Shown here piece after piece: positions 9,358-19,902 of a DNA stretch of 64,000 nt. This DNA is from Bathynomus jamesi (lineage: Eukaryota > Arthropoda > Malacostraca > Isopoda > Cirolanidae). A model generated the notes under the pieces. The model saw only the letters and a program-made list of their open reading frames with translations. It was not told the origin of the DNA and did no database searches. Every line of letters starts with the position of its first letter. The stretch's first letter is position 1. The stretch is taken from the NCBI GenBank assembly GCA_023014485.1, contig JAJOZX010001866.1, positions 124,001 through 188,000 of the forward strand, read 5' to 3'. The position numbers were made by a program, and so were the translations under genes.

Positions 9358-9870
9358 TATCTTAAACTATACCCAGTCTATCAACATATGCGTCTAATGA
9401 TTTTTAAACATGTTTATAGACGTGCTACTAATTACTTTTACCGGCAAACTATTCCAGCTATTTACTATTCTATGCGTAAAAAAAGTTTTTGGCAACTGCT
9501 GTCTCGAACCTTCTACTTGTCAACTTACACCCGTTATTTCTAGTTCTATTATATTGAGATATTTCGAAAAAGCTATCTCTGTCTACGTTATCGAACCCAT
9601 TCATAATTTTGAAAACCTGGATTAGATCACCCGTTAGCCTCCTAGTCTCGAGTGTAGTCAATTTTAACTCTTTAAGCCTATCCTCGTACGACTTTGACCT
9701 AAGCGACGGAATCATCTTAGTTGCTCGTCTTTGAACTCTTTCGATTTTGTGCATATGCGGATTCCAAAATTGGATCGCGTACTCCAAATGGGGTCTAACT
9801 AATGATTTATAAAGAGGAACTATAATATCGCGCGATTTCTACTCAAAATTCCGAGCTATAAAACCTAACG
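9358..9870 (-). pseudogene. CR1-like LINE, 3' part of reverse transcriptase, minus
   Basis: The minus frame from about 9787 reads EYAIQFWNPHM, then RVQRRATKMIPSLRSKSYEDRL and LTTLETRRLTGDLIQVFK, matching the C-terminal region of the better-preserved copy at 30208-31198. It lacks the KDID residues and diverges at the very end. Upstream bases (9787-9870) continue the family with a stop. The element was 5' truncated on insertion, the usual outcome of target-primed reverse transcription. Confidence 0.85.
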
Positions 9871-9889
9871 CTTTATTGACCGCTGCTGT

Positions 9890-10407
9890 ACTTTGTTTCG
9901 CTACTCATTACTTTAATCCTTTATTGCCGAACTTTTTGCGTAGGGTTGAGTCTAAATGCGTGTATCTGAAACGTTACTACGTATTCGACGCACAGTGCGG
10001 TAAAGGGTTAAATATATATGAAAAGATATATCCCAAATTAATCTACATTTTTATCATTTTGTAAAATTAAAATCATTCATTTATGTGATATTACAATTGC
10101 AGATTACAAATTTACGTACCAATTATTTCAGTGACATACCAAACGTATATAAAATTAACAATATAAAAATTTAATTTATCGATACTATCTCCTTTGTCCA
10201 GCATACTTATCTTTCCATAATGAAATAACGTGTCTTCAGAAATTCTTTACAGCCAACTTGTATCCCAAGAACATTTTTTAACGAGTGATTAAACAATTTT
10301 TAAATAACATCTACCAACATTCTAATAGTTAATAAAGACAAAATGTTTCAACTTTCCACACTACGGTTATAAAGCCTTAAAATTTAAAAAGATATTCATT
10401 CACTATA
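9890..10407. other. AT-rich sequence; left arm of a large inverted repeat
   Basis: Bases 10009-10103 are matched in inverted orientation by 12247-12339 (for example CCCAAATTAATCTACATTTT), so the mariner at 10408-11807 sits between two arms about 2.1 kb apart. No gene is seen. Confidence 0.6.
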
Positions 10408-11807
10408 CAGGGTGTTTGAAAACTTTCTGTACAAATTGTAATGGGGGATAGGCAACACCAAGACAAACCCTTTTCGTCTATAAGTGTATGTCCGCTGACG
10501 TCACCATTCGGCGCGAGAGGGCGCCGCTGCAATTAGCTAAAAGGTGAAGTGGGCTAGACTCGCGCTTGCCGCGGACATTCTTAAATCGGACGTAGTACGC
10601 GTAACATGGAGCGCTTCACGACTGATGAGATGGCTGACATGCATATGGTGTATGGGGCTGCCAATGGAAACGGAAGAGCTGCTGTGAGGTTGTACCGACA
10701 GCGCTTCCCAAACAGACGTGTGCCAAACCACCAAACGTTTGCGCATTTGCATCGGCGACTGCGAGAAACTGGAACATTCCATGCAAACATGCATGACACT
10801 GGTCGGGAGAGAAACGTGCGCACTCCTGACATGGAAGAAGAAATCTACGGCGATTTGAGGACAATCCAAGCGCAAGCACGCGAGGTGTTGCACGTATCCT
10901 CGGTGTGAACTACGACCTGGTCTGGAGAGTGTTGCACGAGCAGCAATTACATCCGTTTCATCGTCAGAGAGTCCAGACATTACAACCTCGGGATTACCCT
11001 CTTCGTGTGGAATTCGCACGCTGGTTTCTGCAGCAGACAGCGGTGCAGCCTATTTTTCCGGCTTATGTGCTGTTCTCAGATGAGGCCTGTTTCACACGTG
11101 AGGGTGTGTTTAACATGCACAATTCTCACGTGTGGGCGCACGCAAATCCACATGCTACACGGGTGCATGCTCATCAAGAACGGTTCGCCGTCAATGTTTG
11201 GGCGGGTATCGTCCATGGCAAGTTGATTGGGCCGTACCTGCTGCCTGCCCGACTCGACGGGCGGGTTTATCGGATATTTCTTGAAGAAACGTTGCCGAAA
11301 CTGCTGGAAGATGTTCCCGTGGCTATTCGTAGACGAATGTGGTTTCAACACGACGGGGCCCCAGCACACTCCAGCAACGATGTGCGGGATTATCTGAACG
11401 CCACTTTTGGGGACCGATGGATAGGCCGGGGTGGGCCCGTAGCCTGGCCACCGAGATCGCCCGATTTAACATGCCTCGATTTCTTCCTTTGGCACACGTC
11501 TGTTTGGGAAGTGCTGTCGGTACAACCTCACAGCAGCTCTTCCGTTTCCATTGGCAGCCCCATACACCATATGCATGTCAGCCATCTCATCAGTCGTGAA
11601 GCGCTCCATGTTACGCGTACTACGTCCGATTTAAGAATGCCCGCGGCAAGCGCGAGTCTAGCCCACTTCACCTTTTAGCCAATTGCAGCGGCGCCCTCTC
11701 GCGCCGAATGGTGACGTCAGCGGACATACACTTATAGACGAAAAGGGTTTGTCTTGGTGTTGCCTATCCCCCATTACAATTTGTACAGAAAGTTTTCAAA
11801 CACCCTG
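10408..11807 (+). mobile_element. DD41D mariner with 320-bp inverted ends
   Basis: Starts CAGGGTGTTTGAAAACTTTC and ends with the complement, between TA target duplications (10406-10407, 11808-11809). The first 320 bases (10408-10727) are repeated inverted at 11488-11807 with few differences. That repeat includes the first 40 codons of the transposase, so the 3' end of the gene has been replaced by an upside-down copy of its 5' end. A single-ended TIR-like match also lies at 12991-13007. It is otherwise the most complete transposase in the window. Confidence 0.93.
10606..11678 (+). pseudogene. DD41D mariner transposase, one frameshift and replaced C-terminus
   Basis: The first frame (10606-10908) begins [20 protein letters not shown] and carries the helix-turn-helix domain. 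It stops at 10906-10908, where the second frame (10905-11678) takes over with the catalytic core: FSDEACFTREG with the first aspartate, AVNVWAGIVHGKLIGPYLL, WFQHDGAPAHS with the second, and WPPRSPDLTCLDFFLW with the third. By my count there are 41 residues between the second and third aspartates (the D of SPDLTCLD taken as in Mos1), hence DD41D. After FLW the frame runs into the inverted 5' end, replacing the natural C-terminus. The overlap at 10905-10908 looks like a single frameshift near 10890-10905. Probably inactive. Confidence 0.9.
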
Positions 11808-12479
11808 TATACTAACAAAACTATTCCCACAAATAAACTTTCGTTTTATATCCACGAATAATCACAGTATAAAATTATACCTATCCCACAGAGAAAAACT
11901 TCCGAATGCTTTGGTTTCGTTTATTATATATCTTTTAATTGTATTTGCTGCCAAGCGAATTATATTGGCAGCACTAGCCGCCAGTATCAACTAGGAGTAA
12001 ACGAACACCTTGGGTATTTCAACTAGGGCATCACTCCCTTTACAGAAACTATCAAACTCTTTCATTAGAGACTATTCATACTAAAAAAATTATCCTTTAC
12101 ACACTCCACATTTCAAAATTATTGACTCTCTTAACACCAACCAATTGACACACGTATTTTAGAATAGTTGCACAGATAAAATAAAAGCCCTAAATGACAA
12201 CGCTTCCTCTTTCAACCTTTCCATTCATAAATAAATCTTTATTTGTAATTGTAAGATCACATAAATGAATGATTTTAATTTTACAAAATGATAAAAATGT
12301 AGATTAATTTGGGATATATATCTTTTCATATATATTTAAAGTAATAAGTTAGATTTAAGACTGCAATGAAGATGGAAGATATCCCCAAACGTTTGCAATA
12401 AATTATTAAAATATGTTGAGAGCTTTTGTTCTATTAATTAATTATTATTATTATTATTAATTAATATAAATATATATGT
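11808..12479. other. AT-rich flank with inverted-repeat right arm and a retroelement tail
   Basis: Holds the right arm of the outer inverted repeat (12247-12339) and at 12357-12404 a tail GCAATGAAGATGGAAGATAT followed by CCCCAAACGTTTGCAATAAA, complementary to the motif at 7535-7590. No open frame of note. Confidence 0.5.
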
Positions 12480-13630
12480 CAGGGTGGGACAAAGTTTGGG
12501 AGTTTTTTAAAAAGCCAAACTCGTCTGGGTTTTTTGTTTAAAAAAATGTTTAAAACGATGTTTTTTTCTGGGGTGGGCGGGCGTCGGTTCCAAATAAAAA
12601 TTATATCTTTCATATCAATTCTACATTCATCTAGTGAGGGAAGTATTCCACTCGTTAATTATGCATGAACAAAATTACATTTTACATCCGAGCAAATACA
12701 AACCCCTTTACATTGTTACCTTTTGATGAACAGCATGAAACCTCTTGGTCCTAATCGTTGTTATCCAAGTCGGGAGAATGCATAAAAGTGAACAGTGAAT
12801 AGATGGCAAATGGTACACGTTTAAAAGCTCATTAGAACATGAAACTACATTAAAAAATATTTTTAGCTTTACAACAAAAATAACCAGGAAGCTGACTGAC
12901 ATAAACAAATGTGCCCAAAGCAGAACCAGTATAGGACAGACTAAGCTAATCGAAATATAAAATTAAAATATGTCACGCTGACAGGCGTGGGTTTCAAACA
13001 CCCTGTATGAGAGTATGGTAAAAATCGTACGGTTCAGCTAAGCTACTATTACCATTCGTGCATAATTTAAGCACAGTTAAGTTAAGGCTGTGCTTCAAGT
13101 TTCACTCTGGTTCACGCGAGCAATTAAAATCCCCTAGAGCTAGTATCATGAAACTTAACATTAGTTTAAACGAACCCTAGTCATAAACGATTTAGAATCA
13201 TTCACATTGTCAAAACATAAATAAAAATGCTTATCACTGACACGTAAATTTCAAGGCAGTTCCTGTCAATAACACCTAACCCTAGGCTAAGCTTCAGCCT
13301 AATAGCTTAGATGCCATAGAAACTAGAGTAAACTAACTCGTAATTCTTACCATATACCAACCGTTTTCGTTTCCTTAAAATTGCCTAGAGTGAATCGGGT
13401 ATAAGGTAAGGTAAGGTTAGATTTTATAGTCTGGCCAATTGCAGAATGCAAATTTTTTCAACATCTGACAATATCTGGTCCAAATTGCTGAATAGACTGG
13501 CGCTGAATAAACTGGGAAGCTCGTGAAAATTTATGGACGTTTTCCAGTTTATGTACCGTTTTCTACAATGTTGGCTTTTAGGCAACTTTCTAGTTTCTTT
13601 GCTTCTGTTAGGCACAGCATAGAGTAAAAC
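12480..13630. other. Unassigned, with two isolated mariner-like termini
   Basis: CAGGGTGGGACAAAGTTTGG at 12485-12504 and GTTTCAAACACCCTGTA at 12991-13007 look like left and right mariner ends of different families; the second matches the end of the element at 10408-11807. Neither has a partner nearby. No gene is seen. Confidence 0.45.
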
Positions 13631-13634
13631 AGAA

Positions 13635-13669
13635 GGTTAGGTTACGTTAGGTTAGGTTAGGTTAGGTTA
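13635..13669 (+). repeat. Interstitial TTAGG telomere-type repeat
   Basis: GGTTAGGTTACGTTAGGTTA followed by three more TTAGG units. TTAGG is the arthropod telomere unit. Far too short to be a telomere; it may be related to the TTAGG modules that follow. Confidence 0.75.
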
Positions 13670-13764
13670 TCAAGAACTTACCTCTCTTAAAAAGTTGTTA
13701 TAATCGACGGCGGTTGTATGACCAATCAAAAATAAATTATATGAAAAACGGTGAATATTTTTGT

Positions 13765-13940
13765 TAAAACTAACAAAAATATCACGACTTAACCTAACCA
13801 ATTATCAAGAGCGTACAGTTGATCTATTAGTAAATAGTAAATACTATTCCAGAAACAAACAATGTTATAATTAATAATAGATCAACTGTACGCCCTTGAT
13901 AATTGATTAGGTTAAGTCGTGATATTTTCGTTAGTTTTAA
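13765..13940. repeat. TTAGG-module palindrome, copy 3
   Basis: The left arm AATATCACGACTTAACCTAA is mirrored by TTAGGTTAAGTCGTGATATT around an AT-rich loop (13820-13880). Confidence 0.85.
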
Positions 13941-13996
13941 CAAAAATATTCTCCAAAATAAATTATATGAAAAACGGTACACAAACTGGAAAAGGT

Positions 13997-14190
13997 CCGA
14001 AAATATCACAACTTTACCTAACCAATCATCAAGGGGGTACAGTTGACCTAACCGGGCATTCAATTGACCTAACCGCGCATTGAATTAACCTAACAGGTTA
14101 ATATAACGGAAAATGCCCGGTTAGGTCAACTGTACGCCCTTGATGATTGGTTAGGTTAAGTTGTGATATTTTCGTTAGTTTAAACGAAAA
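13997..14190. repeat. TTAGG-module palindrome, copy 4 with iterated GACCTAACCGGGCATTCAAT
   Basis: The arms carry the core (complement seen at 14118-14180), while the loop contains three degenerate direct repeats of the GACCTAACCGGGCATTCAAT type. Confidence 0.85.
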
Positions 14191-14265
14191 TGACAAGAGC
14201 AAAACTACATAACAAACAGTTTGGTAGAAAACTTTTTTTAGGGTATTCCCGTTAACAGGAAAGTA

Positions 14266-14267
<2 letters not shown>

Positions 14268-14313
<46 letters not shown>
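14268..14313. repeat. (TA)n microsatellite
   Basis: 46 bases of TA. Confidence 0.95.
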
Positions 14314-14316
<3 letters not shown>

Positions 14317-14476
14317 AAACACAGGGGACCATTCCGAGTTTGTGTATATATATAATACTGTATATACTGTATATGTTACTTTATGTGAGTTCGAACGACA
14401 GTTCAGGATCGACCTGCGGTCGACCCTTCTGCAGCAGCCCGCCTCATTTGCAGGATATATATTATATATGGGGGTG

Positions 14477-15038
14477 GGCTCTTTTCCGTTCCACCCCAGC
14501 AACAAAAAATGAAATTATATATTATTTTCTACTGTAGTTTTACTTGCTGAATTCAATAATATATATCTTATTTTGGAGAAATTAATAACAAAAGAGTTAT
14601 AGTCCGTTTATTTTATTTAAAAGTAGAGATTGCATTTAAGATTTCAATAAAAATGTCCTTTCCTTTTTGTCTTCTCCTCTACAGAAATTCACATAAATAA
14701 GAATCTATCATATTTCTAGATGTTCCCCAATGTCTCTTGTTCCTTTGTTTAGCTAAATCAACTGTACGTCCTTGACGATTGGTTAGGTCGTGATATTTTC
14801 GTTAGTTAGCCTTATAAGGTTAACTAAAGAAGGCTGGGGTAGAACGTTATTTCTTTAACTATGTTTATGAAATTCCATTTATCATCCGTAGCAATATCTA
14901 CAAAAGAGAGAAAAAAATTAATAATTATAACCATAACTAATTAAAGCACGAATACTTTCTCCAAAATAAAATATATATTATTGAATTCAACAAGTAAAAC
15001 TACACTAGAAATTGTTGCTGGGGTAGAACGGAAAAGAT

Positions 15039-15042
<4 letters not shown>
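14477..15042. mobile_element. Palindromic MITE related to the 4311-5107 family
   Basis: The left end CTCTTTTCCGTTCCACCCCA mirrors the right end (GGGGTAGAACGGAAAAGATC). Arms of about 110 bp include GTAGTTTTACTTGCTGAATT. The GATCTTTTCCGTTCTA block is shared with 4311-5107 and 34153-34312. The interior at 14756-14840 holds one arm of the TTAGG module joined to AACTAAAGAAGGCTGGGG, a segment also found in the element at 32896-33099. Confidence 0.75.

Positions 15043-15088
<46 letters not shown>
15041..15088. repeat. (TG)n microsatellite
   Basis: About 46 bases of TG at the MITE right end. Confidence 0.95.
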
Positions 15089-15089
<1 letters not shown>

Positions 15090-15224
15090 TTAAAAGACTA
15101 TTAATGTGACATTTCATTCTTATATAAACGAAGGTGATAATTGTAAGCAAAGAGGAAATATTTTATAGCCTATAAATTAAGAATTGTTGTTATGGAAATT
15201 AAATAATTTTAAATAGAACTAACA

Positions 15225-15455
15225 CTGACCTCAAAGGTCGTCCTGTTCCCACGGTCTCGGGGAAAGGTTTACTGTGGGGAGGAGCTTACTCGATTAGGTA
15301 GTCAGTCAAATGGATCAGAGCTTTGCTCGAGAAGCTCCTCTACTCAGCTATGCAGTAAAATAAAAATAAAAATTGCTCGCACCAGGGTTCGCATCCACCA
15401 CCTCTTGAATAGAAGGTGAGGACGCCAGCCACTACACTACGACGGGATACACGTT
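15225..15455 (-). mobile_element. tRNA-derived SINE (family C), minus
   Basis: On the minus strand the head reads TCCCGTCGTAGTGTAGTGGC (box A-like) and about 40 bases later GGATGCGAACCCT (box B-like), followed by an A/T-rich linker and a GAGTAGAGGAGCTTCTCGAG body. It differs from the other two SINE families here. The tail is not clearly defined. Confidence 0.55.
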
Positions 15456-15544
15456 GACACGAACAGACATACATTTAAACAGCCAAAGAAACTCATAACG
15501 TTTTCGCGTCCAGAGGCATTTTACGTGTTAACCCCCTCGCATTT

Positions 15545-15690
15545 CTTTCAAATTATCTGATGCGACGCTGGAGTCCCATAAATGGAATATCACGCATGAA
15601 CACGCACGATTTTGCATAATGCAAATGTTATTCCATTTGTGGAACCCCAGCGATGCATCAGATAATTTGGATGAAATGCTAGTCATCACT
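15545..15690. repeat. Inverted repeat centred near 15612
   Basis: CAAATTATCTGATGCGACGC is mirrored, with mismatches, by GCGATGCATCAGATAATTTG; a second block AAATGGAATA is mirrored by TATTCCATTT. Small palindromic element or hairpin; no TA or 8-bp duplication is evident. Confidence 0.6.
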
Positions 15691-17140
15691 AATATTGCGT
15701 GCGCTTTCCTTCTGTTTTTGTTTCTTGGCGATGTCCACCAAAAGTGATTTTCTAACTTCATTTCAATACAAGGATTGTGAAAATTTTGTCTTTTTCAAAT
15801 TAAAACTCAATTTCTGGTATGTTGTAAGTTGGGCGTAAGTTCCTTTTGCCTGACACACTATGCCATAAATATCCTGAAATATCATATCACATTCCCCCTG
15901 AAAAAGGGAACATTCACGGAATCCTAATCGCTGGGAGCAAATGAGCTCTTCAGCTGCTTTTTCCTAACATTTCCAGTTTCTTCTTGGGGCAGTACATCAT
16001 CAGTAGTTTCTGAGACTCTTGCCCTTCTCAACGTTCATTTGGAGTTCACTTCGAATATATCACTGAATCGAAAGCATTACTGTTTCCATTTCCTTTCTCT
16101 CCTTAGATATTAATTGTTTCTCCCTTCCTGAGAATTTGTGGGTTCTGATACCTCTCCTGTAAGTATGGCAGTTGAGGTTGAGTTCGAGGTCACTCACTTT
16201 TCTCTCTTGGAAGTAGTTTTGTTTTTCCATTTTTTATTCGAAGAGGGATTTCCAAGTCAATCGAGTTCCCTTCAAAGTTGGTTACAACAAAGGTGTCCCT
16301 CGTGGGACTGCGTGTATTATTATCGTTATTACGACTTCTGTATTTTGTCTTTTGATCAATTCCTTCGTGCATTTTTAAGTCAGTTCCTGTTCAAATCGAC
16401 ATGGCTCGATTTCTCTTGTTTATACTATAGAAGGTGAAAACTGGATTAGTCGATTTTGGTTTCCAGAATAAATTCTCCATGGCTTTCTTTCTCTCCCTGC
16501 GATATATATACTGTATATATGTATATATATATATATGAAAATGAAAATGAAAATATATATATATATATATGTGTATGTGTGTGTGTGTGTGGCTGAGATT
16601 TACATAAAACGCGTGAACTTCTTCATTCTGAAATAACCCGCAAGTTAAATGAAGCATCAACTCTGCGTACTTATAATTATTAATCACATGAGAACTGGAG
16701 ACTGCCAACAAGAAAGGATAAGAGTTTGACTAATCATTTAGACAACTTATAGGAAGCAGAATTAATCGTACTAATGACTGGTCACATGGGATTTTTCGGT
16801 TTGTTTTTTTCAAGTTTTTTTTGAAGGAAGCGTAGCATTGCTCATCATAAAGTGTTTCCACAAATCACCACAGTTTTTTAAAATCTCTTAAGCTTTTGGT
16901 TGAAAGTTCTGTTAGCGTCTTCTTATGGGTTTTTATTGAAGGGTATATACTGTATAAGTATTACGATCACTTAGCAGTGACTTCATTTAATAATACTAAC
17001 AAAGAGAAGAAAGAATTTAAAAACATTGTGTTTGCTCTATTCTAAAAGTTCCATTCACCTCACTCACGTGCTTTAGAGGTGTGGGAATTAATGTTTTGTT
17101 TACTTACAATAATTCGGTCAAGAGTTTGTTAATTCTTAAT
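15691..17140. other. No recognisable gene
   Basis: Contains a mixed TA/GAAAAT microsatellite at 16500-16592. The 99-codon plus frame at 16138-16437 has a biased hydrophobic composition and no recognisable motif. Confidence 0.5.
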
Positions 17141-17160
17141 ACCCCTGTGAATGTCCCTGA

Positions 17161-17409
17161 ATGTATCTATTCTATTTTAAATGTAAAGACTGTAATTTAA
17201 TATATTTAGTATATGTCGGTCAAACAGGCAAAACTCTGACCAATAGAATCGAACATTATAAATATTGCATTCGCACAGCTAATGAATCTAGTGCCATATT
17301 TGTTCATGTACGTAATAATAATCACGCAATTGATTGGAATAATTCAGGTGTCTTGTTCAGAAATAACAACAATGTTGAAAGAAATATAATTGAAACAGCG
17401 TGTAACTAA
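17161..17409 (+). pseudogene. Penelope-like element, GIY-YIG endonuclease domain fragment
   Basis: The frame has LVYVGQTGKTLTNRIEHYKY, the second half of a GIY-YIG nuclease core (Y-x-G-Q-T, then the catalytic Arg of the R-x-x-E-H helix), preceded by a Cys pair in FKCKDCN. This domain lies downstream of the reverse transcriptase in Penelope-like elements and cuts target DNA for insertion. It continues through an AIFVHV...NHAIDWNN block to a stop at 17407-17409, and about 25-30 residues of the usual C-terminus are missing. No polymerase domain is visible upstream. Confidence 0.8.
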
Positions 17410-18475
17410 GTTTTTCTTATAACTGAGTTTTTAATGTAGTTAAAACTTGGTATTAAATAATAAAATGGCATCAGCGGTCCATGTGATGACAGAACTCAAA
17501 CACGCTTGTCTTAAAACGAACAGTTGAAATATGTTTTCTATATACGGTAGACATTCGTTGTTGGTGAGCGGGCGGCTGCATACTAATATGAAGCGGCATA
17601 GTTTGCCATAGTATTACAAAAATAGAATTAGCCATTACTCTCTAAATAAAAAGAGTGTCAGTCTTCGATCGATTCGTGAAGGCAACGGAGAAAGCGAAAT
17701 AGTGTTGATATTTTGCTTGTGAAAGGCCAGACCCGATCGAAATTGCTTGAATTGGAATGCATTATGAAATACAATGGGAAGTATTACTAAGAGACATCAG
17801 ACTGCGTTTGGTGCTGTTTCTAATTTCTTTTACCTCTGATCTAATAGTGGTCTCTTTGTGCTGTTGTTTAGGGGTCAGCCACAAATTGGGGATTGTGAAT
17901 GGGGACGTCAAAATGGCTGGTTGGGACAGTCAAAATTGCGATATCTGCTTTATTTACTGATTTTTTGTGCGGCTTCTTAGCAATACACGATAAATAAACG
18001 CAAAACACTATCTTAATTTTGAATGTTGAGCAGAACAGTTATGTATCACTACGGTTTTTGCACTGCTTTAAAATTTTACTAAGTTTTTTGTATAGCTGAT
18101 TTTTAATCGAGGTTTAAACTTAGTTATTAGCTAGTGACTAACTGTGTTTTCGAAAAAACTATCTCAACACTGCTCATTTGTTGACTTTTATTCTGACCAC
18201 CATTCTTCGATAAAATCTTCAATTTTTTCTTCTATTTTTCTCAAGTAATAAGAGTTGCTAGCCATGAATTTTTAGATTTTGAATTATGCAGTATTATGGA
18301 CATCAGTATTAAACTATGTTGTGCTGTTCCATGTCTAGAAAATTGTTTAAATAAAGCTAAAAAAAAAAAGGTATTATAATACCGTGTAAATTTTAAACAC
18401 CTCCGACCTTACTTAAAACAACTGGAATTAACGTAGTTTTTAAGTATAAAAGTAGTATTAAATATCGTCTAATAA
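17410..18475. other. No recognisable gene between two Penelope fragments
   Basis: AT-rich with an A-run at 18358-18370. A 67-codon plus frame at 17757-17960 has no recognisable motif. Confidence 0.5.
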
Positions 18476-18479
18476 AAAA

Positions 18480-18838
18480 CAGCCCATATAATGCAAATGG
18501 TTGCGTCTATTCTATCGGATGTAAGCAATGCACTCAGTTTATATAAGTCAAACGGGAAAAATGTTAGATGTCAGAGTAAAACAGCATAAATATGCTTGTA
18601 GAACCGCGAATAATTTTAGTGTATTGTTTAACCATATGTATAAACATGATCATAGTATTAATTGGGAAGGCTCTAAAATTCTAGTAAAAAATAAAGACAT
18701 ATCTGAAAGGAACATTCTAGAAGGTGCATTTGTAAATAATTTTAATAACAGTTCGGGAACTTATAAAATGGACCACATCTTGTTAAAATACACTTTTCCC
18801 TTAATCAGTACCTGCCAATATTTTGCTAATCACTCCTA
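18480..18838 (+). pseudogene. Penelope-like element, GIY-YIG endonuclease domain, frameshifted
   Basis: A first frame reads YSIGCKQCTQFI to a TAA at about 18544-18546; the second (from 18528) resumes with VYISQTGKMLDVRVKQHKYA. Together these give the CxxC knuckle and GIY-YIG core of a Penelope endonuclease with one frameshift between them. The Gly of YxGQ is replaced by Ser here (YISQTGK), which could impair the nuclease. The frame continues through NHSINWEGSK-like and ERNILEGAFV blocks to 18838, directly abutting the TA target of the next mariner. Confidence 0.8.
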
Positions 18839-18842
18839 ACTA

Positions 18843-19243
18843 CAGGGTGTCCCATAAGTCTGGAACCATAGGGTAAAATAAGTAATTCATATTTTTCCGC
18901 TTATGCAAGTGCCCATGATGTCTTTGAGTAAGGAAGAACGCATCCAGGTAATTCTGCTCGTAGGAAATCGGAGTCAGACGGAGGTCGCTGAGGAATTTAA
19001 TAGATTGCATCCGGACCGCGCGCCGATAACACACAGCTGTGTCGGCAAACTTGTAGCAAAGTTCAGGGAAACGGGATCCATAGGAGATAAACCACGCAGT
19101 GGACCTCCGAGGATATCCAGCGACGATGACACAGCCGCTACCATCCTCGCTCATTTCACAAACAGTCCCCAAAAGTCTCTTCTGCGTTTTTATTGCCGTT
19201 TTTATCATTTTGCCCTATGGTTCCAGACTTACAGGACACCCTG
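18843..19243 (+). mobile_element. Mini-mariner (internal deletion) encoding only a DNA-binding domain
   Basis: Ends CAGGGTGTCCCATAAGTCTG and the complement ending ACAGGACACCCTG, with TA at both sides. Only 401 bp, retaining the 5' end and the last bases. The fragment is plus-oriented. Confidence 0.88.
18915..19190 (+). pseudogene. Mariner transposase N-terminal helix-turn-helix fragment
   Basis: The frame reads MSLSKEERIQVILLVGNRSQ, then EVAEEFNRLHPDRAPITHSC and KPRSGPPRISSDDD. This is the first helix-turn-helix, the second DNA-contacting helix and the GRPR-like linker of a mariner transposase (here SGPPR). The catalytic domain is deleted: the frame runs into the 3' terminal repeat at about 19190. 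Such a fragment could in principle bind the inverted repeats without cutting, but nothing shows that it is expressed. Confidence 0.8.
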
Positions 19244-19318
19244 TATATTGTTTACGCTGTAAACAGTATATATATATACCTGGTACACCTGGTAGACATT
19301 CCACGCGTCGGTCTCTCT

Positions 19319-19684
19319 TCACACAAAGGTCAAGCTGGTAGCCCCATCTCTAGATCTGGCCTGATAGAGGAGCGAGTTGCTCTCTTGCGATCTCCATCGC
19401 ACATAGCCAGGCACACCCGGCTCATCCAGTACCGTCCTGAGCCAGGCATCTAGTCTTCTTTGGAATATTTCAACTTCGACATCTGTGATGTTCCTGAGGG
19501 TTTTCGGAAGCTGGTTAAAAAGTCTTGGCTCCCTGACAACCAAGCTAGTTTCCTTCAGTGTTGAGGGTATCCCTTGTAGGGCCTTTAGTTTGGAAACACT
19601 ACACATTCTGCGTTTTTTATTTTCCAGTGTTGTTTGGAAGGTTATTTGGTTCAGTTTGAGGTTTGGTATCAGTTTTTCAATCAT
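19319..19684 (-). pseudogene. LINE (CCCH family) C-terminal domain
   Basis: The minus frame begins MIEKLIPNLKLNQITFQTTL and contains VREPRLFNQLPKTLRNITDV followed by the family-specific end GVPGYVRWRSQESNSLLYQA. It matches the copy at 40282-41145 along its length (for example VRGPKLFNQLPKDLRN there). This region follows the polymerase domain and has no assigned catalytic role. It is open here; upstream sequence to 19890 continues the element with stops. Confidence 0.8.
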
Positions 19685-19902
19685 TTTCCATATGTAAATT
19701 ATGGTGTATCTCTCTCTTCTTCTTTTCAGCGGATATAGATTTAATTTACATAGTTCTTTGTAGCCATCAATTTTGGTTGTGAAATTTCTTTGTATTTCTT
19801 CTAGTTTAATAATTTCTTTTTTTGTATGATAACGTCAAGACTGAGCAGTATTCAAGTTTTGGTACGATGAGATCAGTGTTTTCAGCAGGGAAATCATTAC
19901 AG

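Noticed and set aside
10537..11019. Minus-strand open frames across the DD41D mariner
   Set aside because: They are shadows of the plus-strand transposase, which has clear catalytic motifs.
13635..13669. Chromosome end or telomere
   Set aside because: The TTAGG run is only about 35 bases and lies inside continuous sequence.
16138..16437. A 99-codon plus-strand gene
   Set aside because: No family resemblance; the composition follows the local T-richness.
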